A stretch of 64,000 nucleotides of DNA from positions 2,418,001 through 2,482,000 of the forward strand of contig NZ_CP058559.1 in assembly GCF_014467015.1 (NCBI RefSeq), written 5' to 3'. The stretch's first letter is position 1; every line of letters begins with the position of its first letter. The notes beneath the pieces are model-generated. The model saw nothing but the letters and a program-made list of their open reading frames with translations. It searched no databases and was not told the origin of the DNA. Source of the stretch: Alkalicella caledoniensis. GTDB taxonomy: Bacteria > Bacillota > Proteinivoracia > Proteinivoracales > Proteinivoracaceae. Both the position numbers and the translations under genes were made by a program. Shown here in pieces: positions 43,700 to 52,894 of this stretch.

Positions 43700-43714
43700 A
43701 TAGGGAGAGTCTAT

Positions 43715-45193
43715 ATGAAAAACCGATCCAGTGGGATTTTAATGCATATTTCATCTTTGCCAAGTGATTATGGTATAGGGGATTTTGGTAAAGAGGCATA
43801 TAATTTTGTGGACTTTTTAGTTAAAGGGAACCAAAAAAACTGGCAGATACTGCCTTTGGGTGTTACCGGCTATGGTGATTCACCATATCAATGCTTTTCT
43901 GCCTTTGCAGGAAACCCATACTTCATTGACTTAGATGAACTGATTGAACTTAAGTTTTTAAGTATTCAAGATGTTAAAAATTTCGACCTAGGTACAAACT
44001 CAAGCTATGTTGACTATGGTTTGCTTTACAAAAACAAAATGCAGCTTTTGAGAATGGCCTATAAAAAAGCAAAAAAAGAGATTTTTGCTGATTTGCAAGA
44101 TTTTTATGAAGATAATAAAGATTGGCTTAGGGAGTTTGCCCTATATATGTCTATTAAAGCCCATAACAACAATAAATCTTGGATGCAATGGGATGCTTCA
44201 TATAAAAGTGCTACATCTGATGCTGTTATAGCCTTTGAAAAGGCTAATGAAGGCGAATTATACTTCTGGGTATTTACCCAATATTTCTTTACAAATCAAT
44301 GGGAAAAGTTGAAAAAATATGCCAACAAAAATGGGATAAGTATAATAGGTGACTTGCCCATATATGTGTCTGAAGATAGCTCAGATGTCTGGAGTAACCC
44401 AAGTTTATTTAATTTAGATGAAGCCTTGATGCCTATTACAGTAGCAGGTTGTCCTCCAGATGCATTTTCAGAAACTGGACAGTTGTGGGGTAACCCAATA
44501 TACAACTGGAAGGCAATGGAAGAAGACGACTACAAATGGTGGATTAAGCGTATAAACCACAGCTTCCAATTATATGATACTTTAAGAATTGACCATTTCA
44601 GAGGCTTTGAAGCATACTGGGAAGTGAAATACGGCTCTGCTACTGCCATAGATGGTAAATGGGTAAAGGGCCCAGGTATGAAGTTATTTAAAAAGATCAA
44701 AGAAGAGTTAGGTGACTTAGATATAATTGCAGAAGATTTAGGCTACCTTACAGAAGATGTTTACAAGCTTATGGAAGACTCAGGCTTTCCAGGTATGAAG
44801 GTACTTCAGTTTGCCTTTGATTCACGGGAAGAAAGTGATTATCTACCTCACAACTACAACAATAATTGCGTAGTATATACAGGAACCCATGACAATCATA
44901 CTGCCATGGGATGGTTTGAAAATGTACCGAAAGAAGACAAGAAATACGCAATTGATTACCTAAAGCTTAACTATGATGAAGGTTTTAACTGGGGATTCTT
45001 AAGAGGTGCTTGGAGTTCAGTGGCATATCTAGCAGTGGCACCAATGCAAGATTTTCTAGCCTTAGGTGATGAAGCTAGGATAAACATACCATCAACCATT
45101 GGAACCAACTGGACTTGGAGAATGAGCAAGTCTGACCTAGATGATACCCTTGCAAAGAAAATAGCTAAGCTAAATAAAATATATAGGAGGTAG
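43715..45193 (+). CDS. malQ: 4-alpha-glucanotransferase (amylomaltase, GH77)
   Basis: The 492-residue protein begins with the GH77 signature GILMHISSLPSDYGIGD, followed by WQILPLG and SPYQCFSAFAGNP. The catalytic residues are visible: nucleophile Asp293 (LRIDHFRGF), acid/base Glu340 (IIAEDLGYL) and Asp393 (GTHDNHT). It transfers glucan segments between maltodextrins, making longer chains for the phosphorylase and freeing glucose. Start: GGGAGAG before the ATG. It lies 15 bp behind the GH31 gene and 5 bp before the phosphorylase. Confidence 0.96.
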   Translation: MKNRSSGILMHISSLPSDYGIGDFGKEAYNFVDFLVKGNQKNWQILPLGVTGYGDSPYQCFSAFAGNPYFIDLDELIELKFLSIQDVKNFDLGTNSSYVDYGLLYKNKMQLLRMAYKKAKKEIFADLQDFYEDNKDWLREFALYMSIKAHNNNKSWMQWDASYKSATSDAVIAFEKANEGELYFWVFTQYFFTNQWEKLKKYANKNGISIIGDLPIYVSEDSSDVWSNPSLFNLDEALMPITVAGCPPDAFSETGQLWGNPIYNWKAMEEDDYKWWIKRINHSFQLYDTLRIDHFRGFEAYWEVKYGSATAIDGKWVKGPGMKLFKKIKEELGDLDIIAEDLGYLTEDVYKLMEDSGFPGMKVLQFAFDSREESDYLPHNYNNNCVVYTGTHDNHTAMGWFENVPKEDKKYAIDYLKLNYDEGFNWGFLRGAWSSVAYLAVAPMQDFLALGDEARINIPSTIGTNWTWRMSKSDLDDTLAKKIAKLNKIYRR

Positions 45194-45198
45194 CCTGC

Positions 45199-47565
45199 AT
45201 GAACAAAGAAAATATCTTAAAAAAGATGGAAAGCTATTCTTTAACTAGTTTTGGAAAAACATTAGCAAAATGCAGTTACAAAGAGAAATATATCGCTTTA
45301 GCAAAAGCGCTTATGGAAGAAATTGTGCCTACATGGATTCAATCAGAGGAAAAATTTGAGGGTAAAAAGCAAGCATACTATCTGTCAGCGGAGTTTTTAA
45401 TGGGAAGAGCACTTACCAACAACCTATTAAACATGAAATCTAAAGCTATAGTTGAAGAACTATTTGAAGACATGGGGATAGACTTCAATACTATCGAGGA
45501 AGCAGAAGAGGATGCTGGCCTTGGAAATGGTGGTTTAGGTAGACTTGCAGCATGCTTTTTAGATTCTGGGGCAACCTTAAACTACCCATTAACGGGTTAT
45601 GGAATTAGATATCAGTTTGGTATATTTAAGCAATTATTCATTGACGGTTTTCAAGTGGAAATCGGTGATAACTGGCTAGAGCACGGTGACCCTTGGTCTA
45701 TCAGAAAAGCATCTGAAGCCATTACGGTTTCCTTTGCAGATGGAGACGTCCTTGCGGTTCCATACGATACCCCTATTATAGGCTTTGGTCAGAAAACCAT
45801 TAACACATTGAGGCTGTGGCAAGCAGAAGCTCTTAATAAGTTTGACTTTGAAGAGTTTAACCATCAGAACTATGATTTGTCTGTTAAAGATAAAAATGAT
45901 GCTGAAAACATCTCTAAAGTTTTATATCCTAACGACTCTAACGATGAAGGTAAACTACTCAGACTTAAACAACAGTATTTCTTTGTATCTGCGTCCCTTC
46001 AAGACCTTGTTAGAAAGTACAAAGAAAAATATCAAGATCATAACTTTGATAACTTTGCAAAGCTTCATGCAGTGCAACTAAATGACACTCACCCAGGGGT
46101 AGCTATACCTGAGATGATGAGGTTATTGACACAACAAGAGAACTTGTCTTGGGAGAAAGCATGGAAGATAGTAGTTGATACATTTGCTTATACAAATCAC
46201 ACCCTGCTAGCTGAAGCCCTTGAACAATGGTCAGTGAAATTATACCAGGAGTTACTACCAGAAGTTTACGAAATTATTGTTAAGATAGATCAACAACTTC
46301 GGGAAGAATTAGAAGCTAAAGGTATAACTAAAAAAGAACTGCCACAGTTCGAGATAATAAGTAATGGAATGATAAAAATGGCTTGGCTTTCTATCTACGG
46401 GACAAAATCTACAAATGGTGTTGCTCAGTTACACACTGACCTTCTCACAGAGGTGGAGTTAAACCACTGGTATAAGCTATACCCAGAGAGATTTAACAAC
46501 AAGACCAACGGGATAACCCAAAGAAGATGGCTACTCCAAAGCAATCCTGAGCTATCTAATTATATAACGGAGCTTTTAGGTTCAGACAATTGGATTACTA
46601 ACTTAGAAGAACTGAAGAAACTTAACCAGGTTTCTGATGATAAAGAAGTTTTAAAGGAATTTATAAACATTAAGCAAACCAAAAAAAATCAACTAGCAGA
46701 CTATATAAAAGAAAACGAAGGAATAGAGGTTGATCCTAAATCTATATTTGATATACAGATTAAAAGGTTGCACGAATACAAAAGACAGCTACTTAAGGCA
46801 TTTTATATATTAGATTTATACTATAGATTAAAAGAGGATCCAAGCTTAGATATAGTTCCTAGAACCTTTATATTTGGAGCAAAGGCAGCACCTGGATACT
46901 TTAGAGCCAAGGGAATTATCAAGTTTATAAATGAAATTAAAAAACTAGTAAACAACGACTCGGAAATCAACGGAAAAATTAAAGTAGTATTTGTGGAAAA
47001 CTACAGAGTATCCTATGCAGAAAGACTCTTCCCAGCTGCAGATATATCAGAGCAAATTTCAACTGCAGGTAAAGAAGCATCTGGCACAGGCAATATGAAA
47101 TTCATGCTTAATGGTGCTCCCACAATAGGAACCTATGATGGGGCAAATGTGGAGATAGTGGAAGAAGCAGGGGAAGAGAATAACTTTATCTTTGGCCTAA
47201 GGGTGGAAGATATCGCGAAAATAGAAAACTATGATCCAAAAGCTGAATATGTAAACGTAAAAGGGCTACAAAGGGTGATAGATTCATTAATTGACGGTAC
47301 CTTCGATGATGGAGGTACAGGGATGTTTAAGGAACTGCACGACTCTATTTTAAAAGGTGCTAGCTGGCATAAGCCAGACAACTACTATATTGTTCGAGAC
47401 TTTGATGATTATAGAAAAGCCCAATTAGAGGTTGACCAAGCTTTTAGAGAAAAAATGACCTGGGCAAAAAAATGCTGGCTGAACATCGCAAACGCTGGTA
47501 AATTCAGTTCTGATAGAACAATTGATCAATACGCTAAAGAAATATGGGGAATTGAAAAGGCGTAA
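45199..47565 (+). CDS. glgP: Glycogen/maltodextrin phosphorylase (GT35)
   Basis: The 788-residue protein matches alpha-glucan phosphorylases: YLSAEFLMGRAL, EEDAGLGNGGLGRLAACF, HAVQLNDTHPGVAIPE, VQIKRLHEYKRQ-type block (DIQIKRLHEYKRQLL) and the PLP-binding Lys634 in SGTGNMKFMLNG. It splits maltodextrins with phosphate to yield glucose 1-phosphate, saving ATP. With malQ and the GH31 enzyme it completes intracellular maltodextrin breakdown. GGAGG precedes the ATG. Confidence 0.96.
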   Translation: MNKENILKKMESYSLTSFGKTLAKCSYKEKYIALAKALMEEIVPTWIQSEEKFEGKKQAYYLSAEFLMGRALTNNLLNMKSKAIVEELFEDMGIDFNTIEEAEEDAGLGNGGLGRLAACFLDSGATLNYPLTGYGIRYQFGIFKQLFIDGFQVEIGDNWLEHGDPWSIRKASEAITVSFADGDVLAVPYDTPIIGFGQKTINTLRLWQAEALNKFDFEEFNHQNYDLSVKDKNDAENISKVLYPNDSNDEGKLLRLKQQYFFVSASLQDLVRKYKEKYQDHNFDNFAKLHAVQLNDTHPGVAIPEMMRLLTQQENLSWEKAWKIVVDTFAYTNHTLLAEALEQWSVKLYQELLPEVYEIIVKIDQQLREELEAKGITKKELPQFEIISNGMIKMAWLSIYGTKSTNGVAQLHTDLLTEVELNHWYKLYPERFNNKTNGITQRRWLLQSNPELSNYITELLGSDNWITNLEELKKLNQVSDDKEVLKEFINIKQTKKNQLADYIKENEGIEVDPKSIFDIQIKRLHEYKRQLLKAFYILDLYYRLKEDPSLDIVPRTFIFGAKAAPGYFRAKGIIKFINEIKKLVNNDSEINGKIKVVFVENYRVSYAERLFPAADISEQISTAGKEASGTGNMKFMLNGAPTIGTYDGANVEIVEEAGEENNFIFGLRVEDIAKIENYDPKAEYVNVKGLQRVIDSLIDGTFDDGGTGMFKELHDSILKGASWHKPDNYYIVRDFDDYRKAQLEVDQAFREKMTWAKKCWLNIANAGKFSSDRTIDQYAKEIWGIEKA

Positions 47566-47587
47566 TAAAAACAACCACTGATAGACT

Positions 47588-47627
47588 GACCATGTAAGCA
47601 CCCCTCCAACCTTTGCTCACATGGTCA
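47588..47627 (+). terminator. Stem-loop after the phosphorylase gene
   Basis: TGACCATGT / ACATGGTCA arms around a pyrimidine-rich loop with AAGCA/TGCT pairing. It lacks a U-tract, so it may be a processing or weak termination site. Confidence 0.4.
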
Positions 47628-47637
47628 GCACCTCTAG

Positions 47638-47655
47638 TGTGCAAACAATTGCACA
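47638..47655 (+). promoter_or_regulatory. LacI-type operator O1 upstream of malE
   Basis: TGTGCAA-ACAA-TTGCACA is a perfect 7+7 palindrome. It shares its half-site with the operators at 41459-41476 and 47748-47765. Confidence 0.65.
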
Positions 47656-47686
47656 AAATATAAATAAAATAAAGTTTAAAATATTA

Positions 47687-47715
47687 TTGCTATTTAACAA
47701 TGTTCGTTGTATAAT
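47687..47715 (+). promoter_or_regulatory. Promoter of the maltodextrin transporter operon
   Basis: TTGCTA (47687-47692), 17 bp, TATAAT (47710-47715). It lies between the two operators. The remaining 47766-47860 region is an untranslated leader with no gene. Confidence 0.7.
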
Positions 47716-47747
47716 GTTTTTGAGGGATATTAATTTTTTTGCTAAAC

Positions 47748-47765
47748 TGTGCAATCGTATGCATG
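47748..47765 (+). promoter_or_regulatory. LacI-type operator O2 in the malE leader
   Basis: TGTGCAA-TCGT-ATGCATG, an imperfect copy of the operator about 25-30 nt past the predicted transcript start. The 110-bp spacing from O1 would allow repression by looping. Confidence 0.6.
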
Positions 47766-47880
47766 AAATTTTATTTTATGACCTAGCTATGAAAAATATT
47801 TTCATAACCATGTAATTAAATAAACAAGTAATGCGTAATTTGTATCAGTTTAAGCTAGTAAAAAAAGGGGAGGATTCAAA

Positions 47881-49179
47881 ATGAAAAAAGGACTAAGTTT
47901 ATTACTTATCGCGATTTTGGCACTATCATTAGCTGCTTGTAGTGGCGGTTCAAACGACGACCCAAAGGGTGAAGCTCTCACGGCTGAGATTACTGTACAG
48001 GTTGAAGAAGATTGGTTAGCTTACTACGAAGCTGCCAAAGCTAGAGTATTAGAAAACAATCCTGATGCTAAAATTGAATTTATCGTCACAGGTTCCTTTG
48101 ACCATCTAAATGTACTAGATGATACAGACGTTACAAACGAAGACGTTGCAGACGTATTCGCTATCCCAGCTGACAGAATTTATACCTTATCACAAAATGA
48201 AGCTTTAGCAGCTTTAGATGCAAAGGCCATGGCATCTAACGTAGGTGGTTTCAGCAACTACGACGCTGGTCTAGGTGGAAACTTTAAAGTTAATGGCGAA
48301 TACCTAGCATTCCCAATGAACATCGAAACCCTTATCACTTTTGCAAACCCTGCAAATGCTGAAGATTTAGATGTTGACTTATCAGGTTCTGTTGAACTTA
48401 CTGAAGTAGATTTCGAAACTATATTAATACCTGTTTTCGATGCATGGTTCGGTGTTGCTGTCGCTAACGCTGGAGGTATTGAACTGTTAGGTAAAGATGC
48501 TCAAGGAAATCTTTTCTCTGATATGACAAAAGATTTCGCTGACTTAAACCAACAACAACAAGATGTTTTAACTGCACTTTATGACTATTGGAAAACACAT
48601 CATCAAGCTGGAACAGACCTTTGGGATGAAGACGCAGCTTGGGGCTACATGGATACACAGTTTGCTCCCGGTGGAAACACTGCTCTAAGAATAGAAGGTC
48701 CATGGTCTACTGGTAACTTAACAAACCATGCAGGTGGAAATGTTGAAATCCTACCAATAGGTCAAGTTACAATAGCAGGTCACCCGCTAACTCACTGGCA
48801 AGGTGGTTGGGGATTAGCTGTTAACTCTCGCGTTGAATTAGACGAAGAGAAAATGCTCCTTTCTCAACTTATGATTGAAGAAATTATGAATACTGACTAT
48901 GCAGTAGATTTATTCAAAGCTACTGGTAAAATCATGGAGAACGTTCCAACTTCTGTATATTTAAACTCTGACTTATCAGCAACTGACAAAGCTGTTATCG
49001 AAGCTGTAATCGAGTCTTACGAAGAAGCTCCAGCTCGTCCTCTGTTCACTGAATGGGGTCAAGTATGGGATACTTGGAAGAACTCACTTCTTTCATGGTC
49101 TTCTGTTAATCCACAGTCAGTAGAAGAAGCTTATGAGCAAATGAAAGCTTCATTCGATGCCTTGATGGCAAACTTCTAA
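47881..49179 (+). CDS. malE: Maltodextrin-binding lipoprotein of ABC transporter
   Basis: A lipoprotein signal ends at the lipobox LAAC (Cys20), followed by a SGGSNDD linker. The mature 410-residue part has the family 1 solute-binding layout: AEITVQVEEDWLAYYEAAKARV, VADVFAIPADRIYTLSQNEALAALD, YLAFPMNIETLITFANP, and LRIEGPWSTGNLTN. It is MalE-like, so it should bind maltose or maltodextrins outside the membrane. Codon use looks richer in preferred codons than its neighbours, as for a highly expressed gene. GGGGAGG precedes the ATG. Confidence 0.9.
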   Translation: MKKGLSLLLIAILALSLAACSGGSNDDPKGEALTAEITVQVEEDWLAYYEAAKARVLENNPDAKIEFIVTGSFDHLNVLDDTDVTNEDVADVFAIPADRIYTLSQNEALAALDAKAMASNVGGFSNYDAGLGGNFKVNGEYLAFPMNIETLITFANPANAEDLDVDLSGSVELTEVDFETILIPVFDAWFGVAVANAGGIELLGKDAQGNLFSDMTKDFADLNQQQQDVLTALYDYWKTHHQAGTDLWDEDAAWGYMDTQFAPGGNTALRIEGPWSTGNLTNHAGGNVEILPIGQVTIAGHPLTHWQGGWGLAVNSRVELDEEKMLLSQLMIEEIMNTDYAVDLFKATGKIMENVPTSVYLNSDLSATDKAVIEAVIESYEEAPARPLFTEWGQVWDTWKNSLLSWSSVNPQSVEEAYEQMKASFDALMANF

Positions 49180-49192
49180 GGACTAGAGTATT

Positions 49193-49223
49193 AAGGGAAG
49201 AGAGGTTAAACCTTTCTTCCCTA
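49193..49223 (+). terminator. Stem-loop between malE and the downstream transport genes
   Basis: AGGGAAGAGAGGTT / AACCTTTCTTCCCT form a 14-bp stem with a two-base loop and a weak AT tail. It could act as a partial terminator or RNA stabiliser so that malE is made in excess, as seen for other binding-protein genes. Confidence 0.55.
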
Positions 49224-49316
49224 TATTTATAACTTAAAACATTATTTTCTTATATTATTTAACAAGTAACTTATGTTAAACTTAAAGATAGAATCTATAA
49301 TAAAGGGGTAAGGCTA

Positions 49317-49775
49317 ATGGATGGTTACACTAAATTACCTAGAAAACATCTATATTTTATTTTAGTATTTTGTGCAGTGATTATATTTGCTGTATCTTTG
49401 GAAACGATGTTTAGGGTGAAAGATATTGGCCTTTACCACAATTGGGTTGAAAACATGGAACTAATGGATAATCCACAGGTGTTAGAAGCAGAAATTTGGA
49501 ATGCATACCTAACAGCTAACCTAAGCCACTACTTCTTAACTGTCATTATACCAATGATATTTAGTATTCATTCTTATTTTGCTTTTGTAAAAGTCAGGAT
49601 AAGCGGGTTGTTTGTTTTTCTCTGGATAGTTTTAATACTAGGTGGCCTGGCATACACAGCTGTGGAGTTAAATTTTCATTCAGTTTTTTACTATATTAGA
49701 ATAGTGTCCTATTTAGGTTTGACAATTACAACATTGTCATTATCAAGCGTAATAAATGAAAGCAAACTCTTGTAA
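49317..49775 (+). CDS. Unknown four-helix membrane protein inside the mal operon
   Basis: The 152-residue protein has about four membrane helices (near 13-28, 69-90, 94-113 and 122-142), with an outside-facing loop between helices 1 and 2 (RVKDIGLYHNWVENMELMDN). No family is recognised. It lies between malE and the malF-type gene, ending 13 bp before the latter, so it is very likely co-transcribed and may assist the transporter. GGGGTAAGG precedes the ATG. The function is unknown. Confidence 0.7.
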   Translation: MDGYTKLPRKHLYFILVFCAVIIFAVSLETMFRVKDIGLYHNWVENMELMDNPQVLEAEIWNAYLTANLSHYFLTVIIPMIFSIHSYFAFVKVRISGLFVFLWIVLILGGLAYTAVELNFHSVFYYIRIVSYLGLTITTLSLSSVINESKLL

Positions 49776-49788
49776 AGGTGGGAGTACC

Positions 49789-51888
49789 TTGGCAAAACAT
49801 AAACAATTTTTATATGATGACATCGGAAATGAATATCAACGTAAAAACTTATATTTATTAGAACTTGCATTGTTAGAGAACAAGATTGAAGGGGCAGATA
49901 ATGCAAATAAAGACAAGCTTAAAGCTGAGCTTGCTGAGTTGACTAAGAGCAAAGCAACTCATCCATATAATCAAAAGTTAAGGGAATATGAAACAAAAGA
50001 AAGAGATTTTTTAAAAGCACTAAAAGAAAAGAAAAGAGCTTATATTAAAGATCTAAAAAAAGAAACTGATATGGCATATAGAATGAAGAATCTAAAGGTT
50101 CAGTTGTTAGATGCTCAAGAGAAAAATAGTTTCTATGGAAAATATATAGAGCTATGTTATGACGCTGAACTATCTTTCGATGAAAGTAAACTAAAATTAA
50201 AACATATCCCTGAAATAATTGCCACACTAGAGCAAAATCAAAGGGATTTAGCTGAAGCAATCAAAGAGAGTAGTAATATAGACCAACAGAAAGAAGTTAA
50301 AGCAAATTCAGAGATAAGAAAATACAAGGAAGACCAAAAAGTATTACTACAGGAAAACAAAAAAAGACTGAAGCAAAAAAAGAAACAAGGAACTATTTCA
50401 CAAAAGGCAATGAAAAATGGATTTTCAGAGTTAAAAACAAAGTTTAAAAAAGCCCTTGCAATTAAGAAGTTTGAGTCCCCTAAAAGGGCTAATAAAGAGC
50501 TTATAGCAAACAAGAAATATGAGATTAGAAATGGTACGAAACGCATGTTAAATGTCTTGTATGCTGATATAGCAGATGTAAGAAGAAAAACACCAATGGA
50601 AACAAAAAAACAGTCACCAATCTTCGCTTACCTTACTTTTTTAATTCCAGGGCTGGGACAATTATTAAATAAGCAGTATGTAAAAGCAGCTATGTTTTTT
50701 GTGGCTTCAATTTTCATCTACTTTGCTGCTGTACCTTATGCACTAGGTTACGGAAATTATCAAGGAGAAGGTATTGCAGGGCTTATATCCCTAGCTGAAG
50801 GTGGCGCAAGAATTCATAAGTCCCTTATATTTATGATTGAAGGGATTATCGCGTTATTTTTAAGTATAATTGCCATTGGTTTAATTGTAGTCTCATTTAA
50901 TGATGTACTAAAGGTGGAAAAACAGAAAATCCTTGGTATAAGACCGAAAAACTGGTTTGAAACCAGATCAGGCATTACACAAGAAGGGTTTCCCTACCTT
51001 GTTTCTTTTCCAGCCCTATTTGTAACAGTATTTATAGTTATGGTGCCTGTATTGACAACTGTGCTATTGTCCTTTACAAATATGGGACCTCAAACACAGT
51101 CGAAATTTACATGGGTGGGAGTAGAAAATTATAAAAGAATTTTTCTTGGGCAAGGGTTGGCAGGATCAACTTTTTGGTTAATTTTATTTTGGACAGTTAT
51201 TTGGACCTTGGCTGCTACTACTTTAGCAATACTTATAGGGTTCCTGCTAGCCATTATAGCAAATAATGAAAGAATTATTGGTAAGAAGTTTTTTAGAACA
51301 ATATATCTACTGCCATGGGCAGTACCTGCCTTTATAACCATAATGTTTTTTAGTATAATGTTCTCTCCAAGAGGAGCATTAACACAAATAATTGAAAACA
51401 TAACTGGAATATCTGTGGTTGTAAAATACAGCCCAACCTTAACTAGGTTAACCTTGATAGCGTTACAGGGATGGTTAGGTAGTGCTTATGTATTTTTGTT
51501 AACAACTGGCGTTTTACAGGCTATTCCTGGGGACCTTTACGAAGCTGCAGATATGGATGGAGCTTCATCTTGGCAGAAGCTTCGAAGGATTACGATACCT
51601 ATTGTATTGTTCCAGATAGCGCCACTATTGGTTACACAATATACATTTAACTTCAATAACTTTTCGATTATTTACCTATTTAATGGAGGAGGGCCATTTA
51701 ACCCCGTTAAATATGGAAACTTAGCAGGTTCGTCAGACTTGTTGATTTCCTACGTATATAAGTTGACAATCGAAAATCAATACCAAGCTATAGGTGCTGC
51801 AATTACCATATTTATATCCCTTGGATTGATGACGTTTGCCTTTATAGGATTTAAGAATTCAAAAGCCTTTAAAGAGGAGAGGTTATAA
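49789..51888 (+). CDS. malF: MalF-type permease with long N-terminal coiled coil
   Basis: The 699-residue protein has three parts. Residues 1-265 are highly charged and predicted coiled coil (KLKAELAELTKSKA, KKRLKQKKKQG). Residues 270-375 hold extra membrane helices starting with FLIPGLGQLLNKQYVKAAMFF. Residues 400-699 form a normal MalF domain with the EAA loop EAADMDGASSWQKLRRITIPI. It imports maltodextrins together with MalG and MalK. I prefer the TTG at 49789, with AAAGGTGGGAG upstream. The ATG at 49756 would overlap the previous gene and place that site in the coding region. The coiled coil is not part of normal MalF. Confidence 0.87.
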   Translation: MAKHKQFLYDDIGNEYQRKNLYLLELALLENKIEGADNANKDKLKAELAELTKSKATHPYNQKLREYETKERDFLKALKEKKRAYIKDLKKETDMAYRMKNLKVQLLDAQEKNSFYGKYIELCYDAELSFDESKLKLKHIPEIIATLEQNQRDLAEAIKESSNIDQQKEVKANSEIRKYKEDQKVLLQENKKRLKQKKKQGTISQKAMKNGFSELKTKFKKALAIKKFESPKRANKELIANKKYEIRNGTKRMLNVLYADIADVRRKTPMETKKQSPIFAYLTFLIPGLGQLLNKQYVKAAMFFVASIFIYFAAVPYALGYGNYQGEGIAGLISLAEGGARIHKSLIFMIEGIIALFLSIIAIGLIVVSFNDVLKVEKQKILGIRPKNWFETRSGITQEGFPYLVSFPALFVTVFIVMVPVLTTVLLSFTNMGPQTQSKFTWVGVENYKRIFLGQGLAGSTFWLILFWTVIWTLAATTLAILIGFLLAIIANNERIIGKKFFRTIYLLPWAVPAFITIMFFSIMFSPRGALTQIIENITGISVVVKYSPTLTRLTLIALQGWLGSAYVFLLTTGVLQAIPGDLYEAADMDGASSWQKLRRITIPIVLFQIAPLLVTQYTFNFNNFSIIYLFNGGGPFNPVKYGNLAGSSDLLISYVYKLTIENQYQAIGAAITIFISLGLMTFAFIGFKNSKAFKEERL

Positions 51889-52844
51889 TGAAGCTTTTTA
51901 ACCGTTTTAATAGAGATGATTTAGTTATTAACAAAAAACCTTTATTACCTTTCTTAAGATTTAGAAAAAAGGAAAGGCTATATCTGTCTGATAGGCAACC
52001 ACTAACCCTAATGGGGATATTAGGGTTAGGACTATCGTATGTTGTCCTCTTTGCCTGGGCATTTATTATAATATGGCCACTCTTACAGATGGTTATATCT
52101 GCCTTCAACGGTAAACAAGGGGCATACTTGATGCAAAACACTAACTTCGAATTTTCTTTGAAACATTTTGAGTACCTTTTTAGTGAAACCCTATATTTGA
52201 CATGGGTTAAAAATACATTATTTATTTCTGGTGCCACTGCTATACTGACCCTTATCATTGTATCCTTTACAGGTTATGCATATTCAAGGTATCGTTTTAA
52301 AGGAAGAAAAGCTTCCCTCATGGCTATAATGCTTATTCAAACAATACCAACATTTGCGGGCATAACAGCATTTTTTACCATGCACTCAATAATAGCATCA
52401 GTGATTCCACAATTCACAAGACAAATGATGCTGATACTAATTTACTCAGGTGGGGCAATAGCTAGTAATACTTTTATTCTGAAGGGGTATATAGACTCTG
52501 TTTCTACTGAACTTGATGATGCAGCGAAAATTGATGGATGCTCTAATATGGATGTATACAGACTTATAATACTTCCCATTGCACGTCCTATGCTTACCAT
52601 AATAGCCCTTTGGTCTTTCATAGGACCTTTTATGGATTATATGTTACCCAGGGTATTACTAACAAACCCTCAATCATATACATTGGCTGCTGGACTCTTT
52701 ACACTAACAAATGATTTTAGAACAATGAACCAACCAGCCTTTGCGGCAGGTGGTTTGTTAACAGCCATACCTATAGCAGTACTATTTATGTTGCTTCAAG
52801 ATCAACTTGTATCAGGGTTGGCAAAGGGTGCAGTCAAAGGTTAA
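51888..52844 (+). CDS. malG: MalG-type maltodextrin permease
   Basis: The 318-residue protein has six membrane helices and the MalG EAA loop ELDDAAKIDGCSNMDVYRLIILPIARPML. Other family blocks are WVKNTLFISGATAILTLIIVSF and GYAYSRYRFKGRK. It forms the channel with the malF product. The ATG overlaps the malF stop (TAATG), so translation is coupled. A roughly 40-residue cytoplasmic N-terminus precedes helix 1. Confidence 0.93.
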   Translation: MKLFNRFNRDDLVINKKPLLPFLRFRKKERLYLSDRQPLTLMGILGLGLSYVVLFAWAFIIIWPLLQMVISAFNGKQGAYLMQNTNFEFSLKHFEYLFSETLYLTWVKNTLFISGATAILTLIIVSFTGYAYSRYRFKGRKASLMAIMLIQTIPTFAGITAFFTMHSIIASVIPQFTRQMMLILIYSGGAIASNTFILKGYIDSVSTELDDAAKIDGCSNMDVYRLIILPIARPMLTIIALWSFIGPFMDYMLPRVLLTNPQSYTLAAGLFTLTNDFRTMNQPAFAAGGLLTAIPIAVLFMLLQDQLVSGLAKGAVKG

Positions 52845-52894
52845 TATCCATAAAATGAGTTTACAATACTAGTGATAATACGAGGAGGGTCCTT

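Noticed and set aside
47621-47815. 64-residue open frame before malE
   Set aside because: It runs through two operators and the promoter of the malE operon and has no ribosome site.
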